From: CAVVXN01 sp963772585
GTDB taxonomy: Bacteria; Planctomycetota; PLA2; JAEUHO01
Direction of reading: 5' to 3'
DNA length: 64,000 nt
Assembly (NCBI GenBank): GCA_963772585.1
Contig: CAVYXV010000010.1
Coordinates: forward strand, 186,001-250,000
Positions within the stretch are counted from its first letter, which is position 1, and each line of letters begins with the position of its first letter. Position numbers and translations under genes: made by a program. Below the pieces are notes generated by a model. It was not told the DNA's origin. It saw nothing but the letters and a program-made list of their open reading frames with translations, and made no database searches. Shown in pieces: positions 63,406-64,000 of this stretch.

Positions 63406-63578
63406 GGGTCCACTCCACCTTCTGCGGGCGGTTCTCCGCCGCCGACGACGCCATCATGGCGGAGGCGTCGCGCTGGATCCACGCCGAATCCGCGGCTCCT
63501 GTCGCCCCCTCGCGCGCCTGCTATCCGTGGGCCAGGATCGGCGGTGTTGCGGGGGCGACCCGCCGGGAAAGGAGCGCC

Positions 63579-63944
63579 ATGGCCCGCAACGTGCTCGGAG
63601 GCGCGCTGGAGGTCTGCGGGCGGCGTCCGCTCACGGGCGTCTATCGCAACGGCCGCTGCGAGACCGGCCGGGGCGACCCGGGTCTGCATTGCGTGTGCGC
63701 CCGGATGACCGAGGCGTTCCTCGCCTTCAGCCGCAGCCGTGGCAACGACCTGACCACGCCGGCGCCGGAGATGGCCTTTCCCGGCCTCCGCCCCGGCGAC
63801 CGCTGGTGCCTCTGCATCGCGCGCTGGAAGGAGGCCTTCGAAGCGGGCGTCGCGCCGCCGGTGGTCCTGGCCGCGACCCACATCTCGACGCTCGAGTTCG
63901 TGTCCCTCGAGGACCTGCAGCGCCACGCCGCCGACGTCACGTGA
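63579..63944 (+). CDS. DUF2237 family protein
   Basis: 121 residues with AAAGGAG 5 nt upstream of the ATG. VLGGALEVCGRRPLTGVYRN, CETGRGDPGLHCVCARMTEA-like and LRPGDRWCLCIARWKEAFEA match the DUF2237 family, with conserved cysteines and the 'GV.PPVVL.ATH' ending. Function unknown. Confidence 0.92.
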   Translation: MARNVLGGALEVCGRRPLTGVYRNGRCETGRGDPGLHCVCARMTEAFLAFSRSRGNDLTTPAPEMAFPGLRPGDRWCLCIARWKEAFEAGVAPPVVLAATHISTLEFVSLEDLQRHAADVT

Positions 63945-63991
63945 GACCCGCATGCGAGCCGGCGTCGAGCCGCCCGCCGGAGGAGAAACCC

Positions 63992-64000
63992 ATGCGAACG
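63992..64000 (+). CDS. first three codons of a further gene
   Basis: ATGCGAACG at the window's edge is preceded by GGAGGAG 7 nt upstream, the best ribosome-binding site form seen here. The rest lies outside. Confidence 0.45.

Overview
The window is 64 kb of very GC-rich, densely packed bacterial DNA. The organism has a Gram-negative envelope: it carries LpxD, a YidC with a large periplasmic domain, a DUF481 barrel protein and GspE/GspF secretion ATPase and platform genes. Lineage-typical features (HTH protein with a C-terminal membrane anchor, HEAT-repeat secreted proteins, secretin-like 'FDVRDL' modules, a family 2 encapsulin) suggest Planctomycetota. This is an inference from gene content; no rRNA or tRNA gene was seen. 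Stop/start overlaps (GTGA, ATGA, TTGA) are frequent, so most genes sit in short translationally coupled operons.

Layout. 1-2.2 kb: gspE (5' end outside the window, two apparent frameshifts) and gspF. 2.4-8.6 kb: a HEXXH lipoprotein with a partner lipoprotein, an acyl-CoA dehydrogenase, a sensor histidine kinase and a small anchored protein. 8.7-15.2 kb: HTH/anchor protein, DUF481, lpxD, then radC, yidC and a metallophosphoesterase on the minus strand. 15.5-25.8 kb: nrdR overlapping an ATP-cone protein that looks like a degenerate NrdD, smc, then the coupled operon lutA-lutB-lutC-mutM-membrane protein. 25.8-31.8 kb: NUDIX, a RuvB-tail-like small protein, two methyltransferases, a HEAT-repeat protein and a K+ channel with RCK domain.

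32.0-36.5 kb is the most striking locus. A family 2B encapsulin shell (HK97 fold with a cyclic-nucleotide-binding domain) overlaps a SufS-type cysteine desulfurase that carries a 320-residue disordered N-terminal extension. These are followed by a cupin and a Clp_N-only protein. The set reads as one operon for a sulfur-handling protein nanocompartment, possibly ligand-gated.

36.6-41.9 kb: an S41 peptidase, two unrecognised genes of which at least one is frameshifted, a serine beta-lactamase-fold hydrolase and a DUF1579 protein. 42-55.8 kb is a mobile-element-rich island, visibly less GC-rich than its surroundings. It holds two diverged copies of one cassette: ECF sigma factor, cysteine-rich secreted protein, large anchored protein with regulatory-like beta domains, and MauE-type membrane protein. 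Copy A has a truncated MauE gene and lies between two pieces of an IS91-like transposase. Copy B is separated from its apparent sigma gene by an IS1380 element that itself contains an IS3 element. An IS66 remnant closes the island.

55.9-64 kb: a five-gene minus-strand operon (P-loop kinase, dCMP deaminase, PurN, M23 peptidase, MATE transporter), a small acidic-tailed protein, a secretin-like secreted protein, DUF2237 and the first codons of a further gene.
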